DNA of 64,000 bases from Meiothermus ruber DSM 1279 (lineage in GTDB: Bacteria; Deinococcota; Deinococci; Deinococcales; Thermaceae), in NCBI RefSeq assembly GCF_000024425.1, contig NC_013946.1, positions 930,001 to 994,000 of the forward strand. The letters are read 5' to 3'. Both the position numbers and the translations under genes were made by a program. Shown piece after piece: positions 17,999-29,179 of this stretch. The first letter of the stretch is position 1, and each line of letters begins with the position of its first letter. The notes below the pieces were generated by a model. It saw only the letters and a list, made by a program, of their open reading frames with translations, ran no database searches and was not told the origin of the DNA.

Positions 17999-18985
17999 GT
18001 GCTGACCCGTAACGCCTTTGCCTATCTCAACGCCCGGGTGCGCTCGAGGCGAAGCCAGATGGTTCCGGAGTCTTTCTTTCAGCAAGCCTTGGGCCGACCC
18101 TTCCCCGAATTCATACGTCTGTTGTCGGAAACGGTCTACGGTGCCGACTTGCTGGGCGATACCCTGGACGATGTGGATCGGGCGGTTTCCAACCACCTTG
18201 CCCGCACGGTGGGCGATCTGCCAACCCTGGTATCGGGCGAGATGCGCGAGCTGGTGAGTCTGCCTCTGCTGCGGGCCGATCTGATCAACCTCAAGGCCAT
18301 TCTGCGTGGCAAGCAGAGCGGCAAGGCCCCGGAGGAGATCAAGGCTGGGCTGGTGGGGGGAACCCTCAAGGAACCCATCCTTAACGCCATGTTGCAGGCA
18401 CCCGATGCGACCAGCATGGCCCAGGTGTTGCAGCTTCCCGGACATCCTTTAGCCAAAGCGCTGCGCAATGCCCTGATTGGTAACCCTGAACCGCTGGCCC
18501 TCGAGGTCGCGTTGGATCGCGAGTTTTTTGCTGCTACTTTCAAAAAGGCCAAGAAGCTACGCCAGAACTTTATTGCAGCCTTCTACGCTTTGGAAGCGGA
18601 TGTCACCAACCTGTCCACCGCTTTCAAGCTGCAGGCCCTGGGCGCGGCCAACCTCAACCTGGACAATTACTTTGTGCCAGGCGGTAAGCACCTGAGCCGG
18701 GCGGTTTTTGGTCGGATTGCAGCGGGGGATCTGGCGGCCCTGGAAGCGCTGAATGGTACCCCGCTGGCGCCTGTGGTGGGGGTGCGTACCTTGGGGGAAC
18801 TCGAGCGCACCTCCCGGAGGGTTCTACTCGCCAAAGCCAGCACGGGTGCCACCGATAGCCTGGGGGGTGGATTGGTGCTCGACTACATCCAGCGAAAACT
18901 GTGGGAGGGTGCGCGCATCCGCCTTTTGGCCCGGCGGGCCTACTACAACCTGCCGGCTGATGCGGTGGCGAAGGAGGTCGCATGA
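17999..18985 (+). CDS. atpC: V-type ATPase subunit C (d-type socket subunit)
   Basis: Funnel-shaped subunit of 328 residues that couples the central shaft to the c-ring. The N-terminus AFAYLNARVRSRR and the segment RLLSETVYGADLLG match Thermus subunit C, as does the C-terminal RLLARRAYYNLPADAV. The start is GTG 17999, one base after the atpE stop, giving the expected short N-terminus; GGGGGT within the end of atpE serves as ribosome site. A longer open frame back to 17942 overlaps atpE and is not used. Confidence 0.92.
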   Translation: MLTRNAFAYLNARVRSRRSQMVPESFFQQALGRPFPEFIRLLSETVYGADLLGDTLDDVDRAVSNHLARTVGDLPTLVSGEMRELVSLPLLRADLINLKAILRGKQSGKAPEEIKAGLVGGTLKEPILNAMLQAPDATSMAQVLQLPGHPLAKALRNALIGNPEPLALEVALDREFFAATFKKAKKLRQNFIAAFYALEADVTNLSTAFKLQALGAANLNLDNYFVPGGKHLSRAVFGRIAAGDLAALEALNGTPLAPVVGVRTLGELERTSRRVLLAKASTGATDSLGGGLVLDYIQRKLWEGARIRLLARRAYYNLPADAVAKEVA

Positions 18986-19302
18986 AAATTGGGGTGCTGA
19001 CCGATGCCGAAACCGCTTCTGGCTACCGCATGGCCGGCCTCGAGGCCGTGGTTGCGGCCCCCGAGGAAGCGGCCCTCAGGCTGGTTGAGATGATTCAGTC
19101 CAACCAGTACGCGCTGGTGGCGGTAGACCAGCGCCTGCTGAGTGATCCCAACAAGGCCGCCGAACGGGCCATGCGCGGGCGCAGCGCGCCGGTTTTGCTT
19201 TCGCTGCCCAACCTGCTCGATACCTTCAGCGGTGGCGGCGATGCCAAGGCCTACATGCGCCGGCTGGTGCGCGAGACGATTGGGTTTGACATCAAGCTGT
19301 AG
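18982..19302 (+). CDS. atpF: V-type ATPase central-shaft subunit F
   Basis: Small Rossmann-like rotor subunit of 106 residues that sits on subunit D. The N-terminal strand [20 protein letters not shown] and the C-terminus [14 protein letters not shown] are diagnostic. ATG overlaps the atpC stop (ATGA), so translation is coupled. Confidence 0.95.
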   Translation: MKIGVLTDAETASGYRMAGLEAVVAAPEEAALRLVEMIQSNQYALVAVDQRLLSDPNKAAERAMRGRSAPVLLSLPNLLDTFSGGGDAKAYMRRLVRETIGFDIKL

Positions 19303-19334
19303 TTTGGCTATCAGCCCTCCGAAGGAGGAACATA

Positions 19335-21071
<1,737 letters not shown>

Positions 21072-21081
21072 GGAGGTTTTG

Positions 21082-22482
21082 ATGCTCAAGAAAGAATACA
21101 ACGCCGTAACTTACGTCTCCGGCCCGCTTTTGTTCCTGGAGGGGGCCGCCGATCTGGCCTACGGCGCCATTGTGAACATTGACGACGGCACCGGCCGCAT
21201 CCGCGGCGGTCAGGTGATTGAAGTCTCCGACCAGTACACGGTTTTGCAGGTTTTCGAGGAGACCTCGGGGCTGAACCTCGAGCGCACCACGGTATCGCTG
21301 GTGGAAGACGTGGCCCGCCTGGGCGTATCCAAGGAGATGGTGGGCCGGGCCTTCAACGGGATTGGCAAGCCCATTGACGGCCTGCCCCCGGTGGTGGCCG
21401 ACAAGCGCCTGCCCATCAACGGTGCGCCCATCAACCCGGTGGCCCGCGAGAAGCCCGAGGAGTTCATCCAGACCGGTATCAGCGCCATTGACGTCAACAT
21501 GACCCTGGTGCGCGGCCAGAAGCTGCCCATCTTCTCGGGCTCGGGCCTGCCCCACAACGAGCTGGCCGCCCAGATCGCCCGCCAGGCCAAGGTGCTGGGC
21601 GAGGGCGAGGGCTTCGCGGTGGTGTTCGCAGCGATGGGGATTACCCAGCGCGAGGTGAGCTACTTCATGCAGGAGTTCGAGCGCACCGGGGCTCTCTCCC
21701 GCTCGGTACTCTTCCTCAACAAAGCCGACGACCCCACCGTGGAGCGCCTGCTCACCCCCCGCATGGCCCTGACCGCCGCCGAGTACCTGGCCTTCGAGCA
21801 CGACTACCACGTGCTGGTCATCCTCACCGACATGACCAACTACTGCGAGGCCCTGCGCGAGATCGGTGGGGCCCGTGAGGAGATCCCGGGCCGCCGCGGC
21901 TACCCCGGCTACATGTACACCGACCTGGCCTCGCTCTACGAGCGCGCCGGTGTGGTGCACGGTAAGAAGGGCTCGGTTACCCAGATTCCCATCCTCTCGA
22001 TGCCCGGTGACGATATTACCCACCCCATCCCCGACCTCACCGGCTACATCACCGAGGGCCAGATCTTCATCGCCCGCGACCTGGCCCAGCAGGGCATCTT
22101 CCCGCCCATCAACGTGCAGCCCTCGCTCTCGCGTCTGATGAACAACGGCATCGGTAAGGGCAAGACCCGCGCCGACCACAAGGAACTGGCCGACCAGCTC
22201 TTCAGCTCCTACGCCCGCGGGGTGAACCTGCGTCGTCTGGTGGCCATCACCGGTGAGGACGCCCTCACCGAGATGGACAAGAAGTACCTGCGCTTTGCGG
22301 ATAACTTCGAGAAGAAGTTCATCAACCAGGGCCAGAAGGAACGCTCCATTGAGGAGAGCCTCAACATTGGCTGGGCTTTGCTCTCGGACTTCCCGCCCTC
22401 CGAGCTCAAGCGCATCCGCCGCGAGTACATCGAGCAGTACCACCAGAAGACCGGCAAGCTGGAAGAGCTGGTGGGGGCGTAA
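21082..22482 (+). CDS. atpB: V-type ATPase regulatory subunit B
   Basis: Non-catalytic nucleotide-site subunit of 466 residues. In place of a P-loop it has [17 protein letters not shown], the V/A-type B signature. The arginine finger lies in the region [17 protein letters not shown]. Start ATG 21082 follows AAGGAGG; nine upstream in-frame codons overlap atpA and are excluded. An 80-base spacer holding a long hairpin separates it from atpD. Confidence 0.98.
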   Translation: MLKKEYNAVTYVSGPLLFLEGAADLAYGAIVNIDDGTGRIRGGQVIEVSDQYTVLQVFEETSGLNLERTTVSLVEDVARLGVSKEMVGRAFNGIGKPIDGLPPVVADKRLPINGAPINPVAREKPEEFIQTGISAIDVNMTLVRGQKLPIFSGSGLPHNELAAQIARQAKVLGEGEGFAVVFAAMGITQREVSYFMQEFERTGALSRSVLFLNKADDPTVERLLTPRMALTAAEYLAFEHDYHVLVILTDMTNYCEALREIGGAREEIPGRRGYPGYMYTDLASLYERAGVVHGKKGSVTQIPILSMPGDDITHPIPDLTGYITEGQIFIARDLAQQGIFPPINVQPSLSRLMNNGIGKGKTRADHKELADQLFSSYARGVNLRRLVAITGEDALTEMDKKYLRFADNFEKKFINQGQKERSIEESLNIGWALLSDFPPSELKRIRREYIEQYHQKTGKLEELVGA

Positions 22483-22488
22483 AGCATG

Positions 22489-22550
22489 AAAGGCGGGGAA
22501 GGAGAAAAATAGAAAAGCATGCGACCGTACCTTTCTCTTTCCACGCCTTT
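22489..22550 (+). repeat. long imperfect hairpin in the atpB-atpD spacer (copy 1 of a possible repeat)
   Basis: Left arm 22489-22507 (AAAGGCGGGGAAGGAGAAA) and right arm 22532-22550 pair over 19 positions with one mismatch and one G-U. The right arm ends just before the atpD ribosome site AGGGG and ATG 22563. A related structure lies at 35631-35700, also between a stop codon and the next start. Confidence 0.65.
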
Positions 22551-22562
22551 TAGGGGTTAACT

Positions 22563-23228
22563 ATGGCTGAACAAGTCTCACCGACACGCTCAACCCTGCT
22601 GGCCAAGCGCGACCAGAAGCGGCTGGCCTTGCAGGGGGTGGAACTGCTCAAAAACAAGCGGGATGCCCTGATTGGGGAGTTTTTCGCTCTGGTGCAGGAC
22701 TCGCTCAAAGCCCGTGAGGCCCTCAACGACGCGGCCAAGGAGGCCTACTTCAGCCTGTTGATCGCCAAGGCCTTCGACACCCCCGAGGCGGTGGAGTCGC
22801 TCTCCAGCACCCCCCTGGAGGTGCACATGGAGGTGGAGAGCCTGTATGGGGTCAAGGTGCCCCGCATCTCGGCCCCCGAGGCCGGGGGTGGGCTGTCCTT
22901 CAGCCCCATCGGGGTGGGTGCCAAGACCCTCGAGGCCGCCACAGCCTTCCGCCGCCTGGCCGAGGCCATTGTCGCGGTGGCCAACACCGAGAACCGCCTG
23001 CGCAAAATCGGCGAGGAGATCAAGAAAACCAACCGCCGGGTGAACGCCCTGGAGCAGATCTCCATCCCCGAGATCAACGAGCAGATCAAGTTCATCACCG
23101 ACACCCTTGATCAGCGCGCCCTGGAAGAGGTGACCACCCTCAAGCGCATCAAAGCCGCCATCCTGGCCCGCGAAGCCGAGGAGCAGGGCATCGTCTCAGC
23201 GCACATCGAGAAGGGCGCGGGGCTTTAG
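22563..23228 (+). CDS. atpD: V-type ATPase central-shaft subunit D
   Basis: Rotor axle of 221 residues, two long helices forming an antiparallel coiled coil inside A3B3. The N-terminal PTRSTLLAKRDQKRLALQG and the C-terminal RVNALEQISIPEINEQIKFI are the family signatures. It is the last gene of the operon; its stop shares TTAG with the stop of the convergent cobD gene, leaving no room for a terminator between them. Confidence 0.97.
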   Translation: MAEQVSPTRSTLLAKRDQKRLALQGVELLKNKRDALIGEFFALVQDSLKAREALNDAAKEAYFSLLIAKAFDTPEAVESLSSTPLEVHMEVESLYGVKVPRISAPEAGGGLSFSPIGVGAKTLEAATAFRRLAEAIVAVANTENRLRKIGEEIKKTNRRVNALEQISIPEINEQIKFITDTLDQRALEEVTTLKRIKAAILAREAEEQGIVSAHIEKGAGL

Positions 23229-24229
23229 GTGGGGGCTGCCTCCAGGCAGCGGGGCAGGGCCTCGAGCAGGGCTTCTTGAGCCTCGACAGGCTGGGCCGAG
23301 AGCCGGAGCCATTCCGGCAGACCAAACGAGGTGCAGTCGCGCACCCGGATGCCTTCCGACCGCAACCGCCGGGCTACCAGGGTGGCCCGGCCTACTTTAA
23401 CCAGCAGAAAATTGGCTGGGCTTTCCTGCACCTCGAGGCCCAGCGCACGCAACCCGTTGGCGAGCTGCTTACGCAGACGCCATAGTTCTTCGCGGGTGCT
23501 GGCCAGCCAGCCCTGGGAGCTGGGCTGCAGGGTGGCCTGTAAGAAGGCCTCGCCATGCACCCCCACGACCCAGGAGGGCGCCAGGTTGCGGAAGTGCAAC
23601 AGGCTTTGCGGCGCAACCAGATACCCAGCCCGCACCCCAGTAAGGCCGTGGGCCTTGTTGGGGCTGTACATCCGCCAGGCGTTGGGCGGCAGGGCGGGGG
23701 GGTTGGGCAGCAGGTGGTAGTAGGCCAGGTCGAGCACCAGGGCAATACGGTACTGCTCAGCGATGTGGGCGGCTTCCTCGATAAAGGTGTAGATCTCGCC
23801 GGTGGGATTGTTGGGCACGCATAAAAAGGCCAGGGTGGCCCTGGGCAGCAGACTCAAAAAGCTTTCGGCATCAGCAGCACGCAGCAGGGGTAGCTCGGCC
23901 GGCTGGGCCGCCCGGGCATACTCGCTGAAGGTAGGGGGAAAGATAAGCATGGGCCCGCGCAGATAGCGCCAGCGTGTCAGGCGGTGGATGATTTCGCTGG
24001 TGCCTCCTCCCACCGCAACCTGCTCAGGGGCCACCCCATGAAACGCGGCCAGGGCCTGGTGCAGTTGGGTGTACAGGGGATCGGGGTACCGGCTGGGATC
24101 AGCGGCCTGGATGGCTGCCAGGGCGTAGGGATCGGGGCCCAGGCTGTTGGCGTTGGTGGAGAAGTCGTAGCGGGGGGCGGGGCCTGCATCGGTGCCCCCA
24201 TGAATGGGCGTGAGTACGTCGTCGATCAT
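23225..24229 (-). CDS. cobD: PLP-dependent aminotransferase, CobD/CobC-type (threonine-phosphate decarboxylase)
   Basis: Fold-type I PLP enzyme of 334 residues. The N-terminal HGGTD...YDFSTNANSLGP pattern is the CobD/CobC hallmark, seen also in histidinol-phosphate aminotransferases. The PLP lysine is in SPNKAHGLTGVRAGYL. CobD makes (R)-1-amino-2-propanol phosphate for the nucleotide loop of cobalamin. The assignment rests largely on its position after cbiB, the enzyme that uses that product; a HisC-like activity cannot be excluded from sequence alone. It is the last gene of the riboswitch-headed cluster. Confidence 0.82.
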   Translation of the reverse strand: MIDDVLTPIHGGTDAGPAPRYDFSTNANSLGPDPYALAAIQAADPSRYPDPLYTQLHQALAAFHGVAPEQVAVGGGTSEIIHRLTRWRYLRGPMLIFPPTFSEYARAAQPAELPLLRAADAESFLSLLPRATLAFLCVPNNPTGEIYTFIEEAAHIAEQYRIALVLDLAYYHLLPNPPALPPNAWRMYSPNKAHGLTGVRAGYLVAPQSLLHFRNLAPSWVVGVHGEAFLQATLQPSSQGWLASTREELWRLRKQLANGLRALGLEVQESPANFLLVKVGRATLVARRLRSEGIRVRDCTSFGLPEWLRLSAQPVEAQEALLEALPRCLEAAPT

Positions 24230-24243
24230 GTGCCACGATTATG

Positions 24244-24278
24244 GAGGATAGCCAGGGCGGTTTATGTGGGCTATCCTC
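24244..24278. repeat. REP-like palindrome between cbiB and cobD (copy 2)
   Basis: Perfect 10-bp inverted repeat GAGGATAGCC/GGCTATCCTC with a 15-base loop. It shares GATAGCCA, GGCGG and GGCTATC with the element at 17373-17406, in opposite orientation. It occupies most of the 58-base spacer between two genes of one operon. Confidence 0.6.
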
Positions 24279-24287
24279 AAGTCGTAT

Positions 24288-25190
24288 CTAGAACAGTCCC
24301 AGAATACCCCTACCCACCACCCAAGTGCTCAGGCCGGCCAGAATCCCCGCACCCCAGCCGACCCAGGCAGCCCGGCGCAGCCCGGCCTGGAGGTCGCGGG
24401 TGGTGGGAACGCGCCCGTTGGGGTGCAGGGTGTACGCACCCGGCTTGGACAGGCGCAGGCCCAGACATAGGGCCAGGCCGGCCATGGGCCAGCCGCTGTT
24501 GGGCGAGGGGGTTTTGAGCGCTTCCCTGGATAGGGTTTTCCAGGGACAAGCCAGGCCGCATAGCAACAGGCCGGTGATACGGGCTGGGATGTAGTTAAGG
24601 AGGTCGTCGGCCCTGGCGGCGAACTTACCCGCCCATTCCCAGCGGCCTCGGTACCCCCACAGGGCGTCGGCGGTGTTGGCAAAGCGGTATAGGGCGGCCC
24701 CTGGCAGACCTAGCAGCACGAACCAGAAAAGCGGGGCTACCAGGGAGTCGTTGAGGTTTTCGGCCAGGCTTTCCAGGGCGCTTTCGCGTACCTCACTTTC
24801 CGATAAGGACTCGGTGGGGCGGCTGACCAGGTTGCGCAGGCGCAGCCGGGCGGCCTCGAGGTTTCTTTGCAAAGCCTCCTCCACCGCAACCACCTCATCC
24901 AGAAGCATTCGAAGGGCAAAAAGGGGTTTGAGCAGGAGAGCAGCCAGGATGGCCCCAGCCCCCTCGCCTGCCCTGGCGATTAGAGCCTCGAGGCCAGCAT
25001 ACACCCCAAGGACCGCGCCACACCCCAGGAGCCAGTAAAAGCTACCCAATAGAAAGGCTTTGATGGGAGGATGGGCGATGAGGTTGCTGCCTACCGTCTT
25101 CAGATAGGTTCCCATCCAGACCACCGGGTGCAGCCGGGCGGGGGGTTCGCGGAAAAACCAGTCCAGGAGTAGGGCCAGAATAACCGCCAT
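24288..25190 (-). CDS. cbiB: adenosylcobinamide-phosphate synthase CbiB
   Basis: Integral membrane enzyme of 300 residues that attaches aminopropanol phosphate to adenosylcobyric acid. The N-terminus (LALLLDWFFREPPARLHPVVWMG) and the segments ESLAENLNDSLVAPLFW and RFANTADALWGYRG are family signatures, and several transmembrane helices are visible. The start is ATG 25190; the frame stays open upstream, but that part is an out-of-frame reading of the thioesterase gene. It begins 13 bases after the thioesterase stop. Confidence 0.93.
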   Translation of the reverse strand: MAVILALLLDWFFREPPARLHPVVWMGTYLKTVGSNLIAHPPIKAFLLGSFYWLLGCGAVLGVYAGLEALIARAGEGAGAILAALLLKPLFALRMLLDEVVAVEEALQRNLEAARLRLRNLVSRPTESLSESEVRESALESLAENLNDSLVAPLFWFVLLGLPGAALYRFANTADALWGYRGRWEWAGKFAARADDLLNYIPARITGLLLCGLACPWKTLSREALKTPSPNSGWPMAGLALCLGLRLSKPGAYTLHPNGRVPTTRDLQAGLRRAAWVGWGAGILAGLSTWVVGRGILGLF

Positions 25191-25203
25191 GCGACCTTGG
25201 AGG

Positions 25204-25614
25204 CTATTTTGCTGTGCGCGGTGCGAGGGCGTCCTGATTGCGAATGGTTTTGGGCCGCCCATCCTCACCCAGGGCCACCATGACGAAACCGGCCCGGCAG
25301 GCCAGAATGCGCTCCTCCTTGTCGATGGGTTCCACCCACATCTCCACCTCGAGCCGCATGGAACTACGCCCAACCGAGGTGACCCAGGCCACCAACTCCA
25401 CAATCGAGCCTTGAGGAACCGGATGATGAAAGTCGATGGCGTCGGTGTGTACCGTGACCACTTTACAGCGCGCATAGCGGGTGGCGGCCACAAACGCGGC
25501 CTCGTCCATCCAGGCCATGGCCGTGCCCCCATACAGGTTGCCGTAGTGGTTGCAGTCGGGGGGGCGCACCAAGTGTACGGTGCGGGTCAGCTCTCGCTTG
25601 GCCGAGGAACTCAT
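25204..25614 (-). CDS. hotdog-fold acyl-CoA thioesterase
   Basis: Protein of 136 residues of the YciA/BFIT acyl-CoA thioesterase group, which hydrolyses acyl-CoA to free acid and CoA. The core HLVRPPDCNHYGNLYGGTAM...WMDEAAFVAA contains the conserved Asn and Asp region of the family, and VTVHTDAIDFHHPV follows. ATG overlaps the metE stop (ATGA). Its tie to the methionine/cobalamin genes around it is not obvious; cotranscription is by position only. Confidence 0.9.
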   Translation of the reverse strand: MSSSAKRELTRTVHLVRPPDCNHYGNLYGGTAMAWMDEAAFVAATRYARCKVVTVHTDAIDFHHPVPQGSIVELVAWVTSVGRSSMRLEVEMWVEPIDKEERILACRAGFVMVALGEDGRPKTIRNQDALAPRTAK

Positions 25615-27863
25615 TGCTCACCTCTTGCACGCATTGCTTGTGCTGCTAGAACCATGTTTTTTAGAGCGACGCGCACCTCTGCCCAGCTTCGGGTTTTGAG
25701 GCCACAATCGGGATTGACCCATATCTTCTCAAGGGGAATATAACGCTCAATTTTTTTCAATAACTGGATTATCTCCTCGACCGAGGGTATTCGAGGGGAG
25801 TGGATGTCGTAGACCCCTGGACCGATGTGGTTAGGGTAGCGCCCCTCTCCAAACGCTTCCAATAACTCCATTTGTGAACGAGCAGCCTCAATGGAAATCA
25901 CATCAGCGTCCATGGCAGCAATGTATGAAATAATGGAGTTAAAGTCTGAATAGCACATGTGGCTGTGGATTTGGGTGGCATCGGCTACCCCGGATGTGGC
26001 AAGACGAAAGCACTTGACTGCCCAGTCGAAATATTCAGGCCAGTCTTTTGGGCGCAAAGGGGCCGCTTCCCTCAAAGCGGGTTCGTCTACCTGAATTACC
26101 CGGATTCCTGCAGCCTCGAGGTCTTTTACTTCGTCTCGTAAGGCCAGGGCAATCTGGGTACAGGTGTCTTGAAGAGGCTGATCATCTCGTACAAAAGACC
26201 ACTTCATTAAGGTTAATGGCCCCGTCAACATTCCCTTAACAGGTTTAGATGTGAGGGACTGTGCATAACCAATCCAATGGACTGTCATGGGAGCACTGCG
26301 GTGCACGTCTCCATAGATGATGGGGGGTTTGACCGCTCGAGAGCCATAGCTTTGCACCCAACCATGCTGGGTGATGGCAAAGCCCTCTAACTGCTCGGCA
26401 AAATACTCCACCATATCGCTGCGTTCGGGCTCACCATGCACCAATACATCCAGTTCGATTTCTTCCTGAAAGTCAATTGCTTGGGCGATCTGTTCTCTTA
26501 ACAAACTTTGATAGGCTTCCTCTGAAAGCCGCTTTTCCCTTAATGCGGCTCGTGCAAGACGTAGCTCAGCTGTCTGAGGAAAAGAGCCTATGGTCGTGGT
26601 GGGGAAGGTGGGTAGGCGCAGATGCTCTTGCTGACGAGGCCAGCGTTTGTCAAAGGGGCTTCGCCGCTGGTAATCCTCGGGCCGTATCTGGGCTAGCCGC
26701 CGGCGCACCTCGGGATTTTGAACCACAGGAGAGTTCCTGCGTTCCTCCAGGCTTCGCTGGCTTTCCGCTCTTACTTCAGGAGGTATGCCTTGGGCTAGGA
26801 GGGTGAGTTCATCCAGCTTTTGAACGGAAAAGGCCAACCAGGATTTGAGCCTGGGGTCTAGTTGGGTTTCGAGCCTTAGATCGTAGGGCACGTATAGCAA
26901 GGAGCAGGAGGGCGCGACTTCGAGAAGATCTGTACCAAGCCTGGCCTGGGCTTTTTCAAGCAAAGCCTGGGCCTTAGCCAGATCGGTTCTCCACACATTG
27001 CGCCCATCCACCAATCCCAGAGAAAGAACCATTCCCGATGGCACTTCGGCCAGTGCGGGTTCGAAATCCTCTGCGCCACGTACCAGATCAAGGTGTAGGC
27101 CTTGGCAGCCCAGTTCTAAGGCCAAACCGAGATTCTCGCGTAGAGGAGAAAAGTAGTTGGCTAGAAGGCAGCGGGGCCAGTGGGGCTTCCGGTGCTGGGC
27201 AAGGTAGGCATAGCTTTGACGGAAGCTTTCCACTTGGCGGGGGGAGAGCTCGAGGCCTAGCAGTGGTTCATCCATCTGTACCCATTGGGCGCCTAATTCT
27301 CCCAGAGAGTCCAGCACCTGAACGTAGACAGGAAGAATACCTGCAAGCACATCTTCCGGCTCCACTTTTATGTGGCGACCCAACCAAACCAAGGTAACGG
27401 GCCCCAAAAGCACTGGACGGGTGTGTATACCTTGTGCTAAGGCCTCTTTGAACTCGTTCAACACCTTAGGGTCGGTGAGACTGTAGCGCATTCCAGCCTC
27501 AAACTCGGGAACCAGGTAGTGGTAGTTGGTGTCGAACCACTTGGTCATTTCCAAGGGGGGCTGCTCTTTGAGGCCGCGTGCCATGGCAAAATAGTTGGAT
27601 AGTGAGGGTTCTGGATTGAAGCGCTCTGGGATTGCCCCCACCATCCAGGCTGCGTCCAGCACATGGTCGTACAAAGAGAAATCGTTGCTAGGAGGACAGG
27701 TTACACCGTGTTCTTGCTGCAGTCTCCAGTGTTTTAGACGTAGCGAGGCGGTTCTTGAACGTAGCTCGTTTTCATCGATTTTGCCTTGCCAATAGCCCTC
27801 GAGTGCCCATTTGAGCTCCCGCTTGGCTCCAATTCGGGGAAATCCCAGGTTACCGACTTTCAT
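25611..27863 (-). CDS. metE: cobalamin-independent methionine synthase MetE
   Basis: Transfers a methyl group from methyltetrahydrofolate-polyglutamate to homocysteine without B12. The 750 residues form two barrels; the N-terminal one starts NLGFPRIGAKRELKWALE. The zinc ligands of the C-terminal barrel are in IHSHMCYSDFN (His, Cys) and NPDCGLKTR (Cys). The start is ATG 27863 with GGGAG upstream; nine earlier codons overlap the spacer. It begins 16 bases after the nrdF stop, so it is very probably on the riboswitch-controlled transcript. This fits the widespread repression of metE by cobalamin. Confidence 0.96.
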   Translation of the reverse strand: MKVGNLGFPRIGAKRELKWALEGYWQGKIDENELRSRTASLRLKHWRLQQEHGVTCPPSNDFSLYDHVLDAAWMVGAIPERFNPEPSLSNYFAMARGLKEQPPLEMTKWFDTNYHYLVPEFEAGMRYSLTDPKVLNEFKEALAQGIHTRPVLLGPVTLVWLGRHIKVEPEDVLAGILPVYVQVLDSLGELGAQWVQMDEPLLGLELSPRQVESFRQSYAYLAQHRKPHWPRCLLANYFSPLRENLGLALELGCQGLHLDLVRGAEDFEPALAEVPSGMVLSLGLVDGRNVWRTDLAKAQALLEKAQARLGTDLLEVAPSCSLLYVPYDLRLETQLDPRLKSWLAFSVQKLDELTLLAQGIPPEVRAESQRSLEERRNSPVVQNPEVRRRLAQIRPEDYQRRSPFDKRWPRQQEHLRLPTFPTTTIGSFPQTAELRLARAALREKRLSEEAYQSLLREQIAQAIDFQEEIELDVLVHGEPERSDMVEYFAEQLEGFAITQHGWVQSYGSRAVKPPIIYGDVHRSAPMTVHWIGYAQSLTSKPVKGMLTGPLTLMKWSFVRDDQPLQDTCTQIALALRDEVKDLEAAGIRVIQVDEPALREAAPLRPKDWPEYFDWAVKCFRLATSGVADATQIHSHMCYSDFNSIISYIAAMDADVISIEAARSQMELLEAFGEGRYPNHIGPGVYDIHSPRIPSVEEIIQLLKKIERYIPLEKIWVNPDCGLKTRSWAEVRVALKNMVLAAQAMRARGEQ

Positions 27864-27879
27864 AAAACTCCCGTGTGAC

Positions 27880-29169
27880 TTAGCAACCATAGGGCTGGTC
27901 TCGGCGTGCTTTGGCCCGCTCCTCCCGGTACAGGATGTAGGCCCGGGCCACCGCCGGGTAGCTTTTCATCAGGCCCTCCTCCACCAGGTTCTGAATCTCT
28001 TCGATATGGAGCCGCTGCTGCCGGGCTTTGCGCTTGATGGGGCCCAGCACCTGCCGCTCGATCACCCCCGGGTCCAGGGCCACCCCGGTGGCCGCCCCGG
28101 CCTTCTCCACCGCCCGCACGATGCGCAGCTCGTCGAAGGGCACCACCCGCCCATCCCGCTTGACCACGGGCTGGTACTCGGGGGCCAGGCCCTCGAAGAT
28201 AAAGTCCTCGTCCTGGATGGGCTCCACCCGGATGGCCTTCACATACCCGTTGCCTTTGGTGGAGAAGAAGTCGTGGTTCTTGGTATGGGTGGAAAGACCC
28301 GCCAGCACCACCGGGTTGACCGCCTCGGCGGAAACGCCGAAGTAAGGTTCCAGTCCCAGGTTCATCAGGGCCTTATCGGCGTTGTAACGGGAGAAGGTGA
28401 CCACCGCCTCCGTGAGCCCCAACGGGGTGTAGAGCATCCGGCTGTAGCGCTCCTCCAGCCCCGCCAGGTGCTCCAGCATGCTGTACACCCCCTCGCGGGC
28501 GGTTTTCTGCTGGGCTTCCGGCAGTCCGGCGTACACCTCCTGGGCCAGCAGGCCCACATACACCCCGTGGATGCTCTCGTCGCGGATGATCAGGTTGATG
28601 ATCTCCCCCGAGCTGGTCATCCGGCCCTGCCCGGCTAAGAGCAAAGGATAGAAAAACCCGGAGTAAAACAGAAACGACTCCAGCAGCACGCTGGCCGCCA
28701 GGCCCAGGTACAGGCTCTGCTCGTCCTGCACCCCCAGGTAGCGGCGGTGCACGAAGGTCTGCTTCTCCTGCAGAACCGGCTCGCTGCGCACCCAGTCGAA
28801 AAGCTCCGCGATGCGCTCGCTGGTGCAGAGGGTGGAGAAGATGCTGCTGTAGCTCTTGGCGTGCATGTGCTCCATGGCCCCCATGAAGCCCATCACGGCC
28901 TTGGCCTGGAGGCTTTCGATGTGCTGCGACAGCAGGGGCATCCCCACACTGCCCTGCACGGTGTCCAGCAGGGTCAGCCCGGCCAGCACCTGCTCGTAGA
29001 CCCGCTGCTCTTCGCGGGAAAGGGTCATCCAGGTCAGCTTGTCGTCGGCCAGGGGGATCTCCTCGTCCACCCAGAACTGCCGCACGTTCTGATCCCAGAA
29101 CATCTTGGTGTAGCCGTCGTCCGGACGGTTCCAGTTGACGGCGGATAGAACGGATAGGCTCTGTGACAT
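27880..29169 (-). CDS. nrdF: class Ib ribonucleotide reductase radical subunit NrdF with C-terminal ATP-cone
   Basis: Ferritin-fold small subunit that carries the tyrosyl radical and metal pair. Metal ligands and radical site are visible: Asp69, Glu100, His103 and Tyr107 (MEHMHAKSYSS), plus LLESFLFYSGF and RDESIHGVY further on. The protein has 429 residues instead of about 320-340. The extra 99 residues (331-429) are an ATP-cone: VVKRDGRVVPFDELRIVRAV, then EEIQNLVEEGLMKS and YILYREERAK. ATP-cones normally sit at the N-terminus of the large subunit and switch activity with ATP/dATP; here the large subunit has none. The start is ATG 29169, with GAAGGAG upstream, 10 bases after the nrdE stop. 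Confidence 0.93.
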   Translation of the reverse strand: MSQSLSVLSAVNWNRPDDGYTKMFWDQNVRQFWVDEEIPLADDKLTWMTLSREEQRVYEQVLAGLTLLDTVQGSVGMPLLSQHIESLQAKAVMGFMGAMEHMHAKSYSSIFSTLCTSERIAELFDWVRSEPVLQEKQTFVHRRYLGVQDEQSLYLGLAASVLLESFLFYSGFFYPLLLAGQGRMTSSGEIINLIIRDESIHGVYVGLLAQEVYAGLPEAQQKTAREGVYSMLEHLAGLEERYSRMLYTPLGLTEAVVTFSRYNADKALMNLGLEPYFGVSAEAVNPVVLAGLSTHTKNHDFFSTKGNGYVKAIRVEPIQDEDFIFEGLAPEYQPVVKRDGRVVPFDELRIVRAVEKAGAATGVALDPGVIERQVLGPIKRKARQQRLHIEEIQNLVEEGLMKSYPAVARAYILYREERAKARRDQPYGC

Positions 29170-29179
29170 CTTGGCTCCT

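Noticed and set aside
25191-25532. Extended N-terminus of CbiB
   Set aside because: It is an out-of-frame reading of the thioesterase gene; the conserved CbiB N-terminus starts at 25190.
25611-27863. metE as recently acquired DNA
   Set aside because: It looks less GC-rich than its neighbours but contains at least three CTCGAG hexamers, so composition alone does not support transfer.
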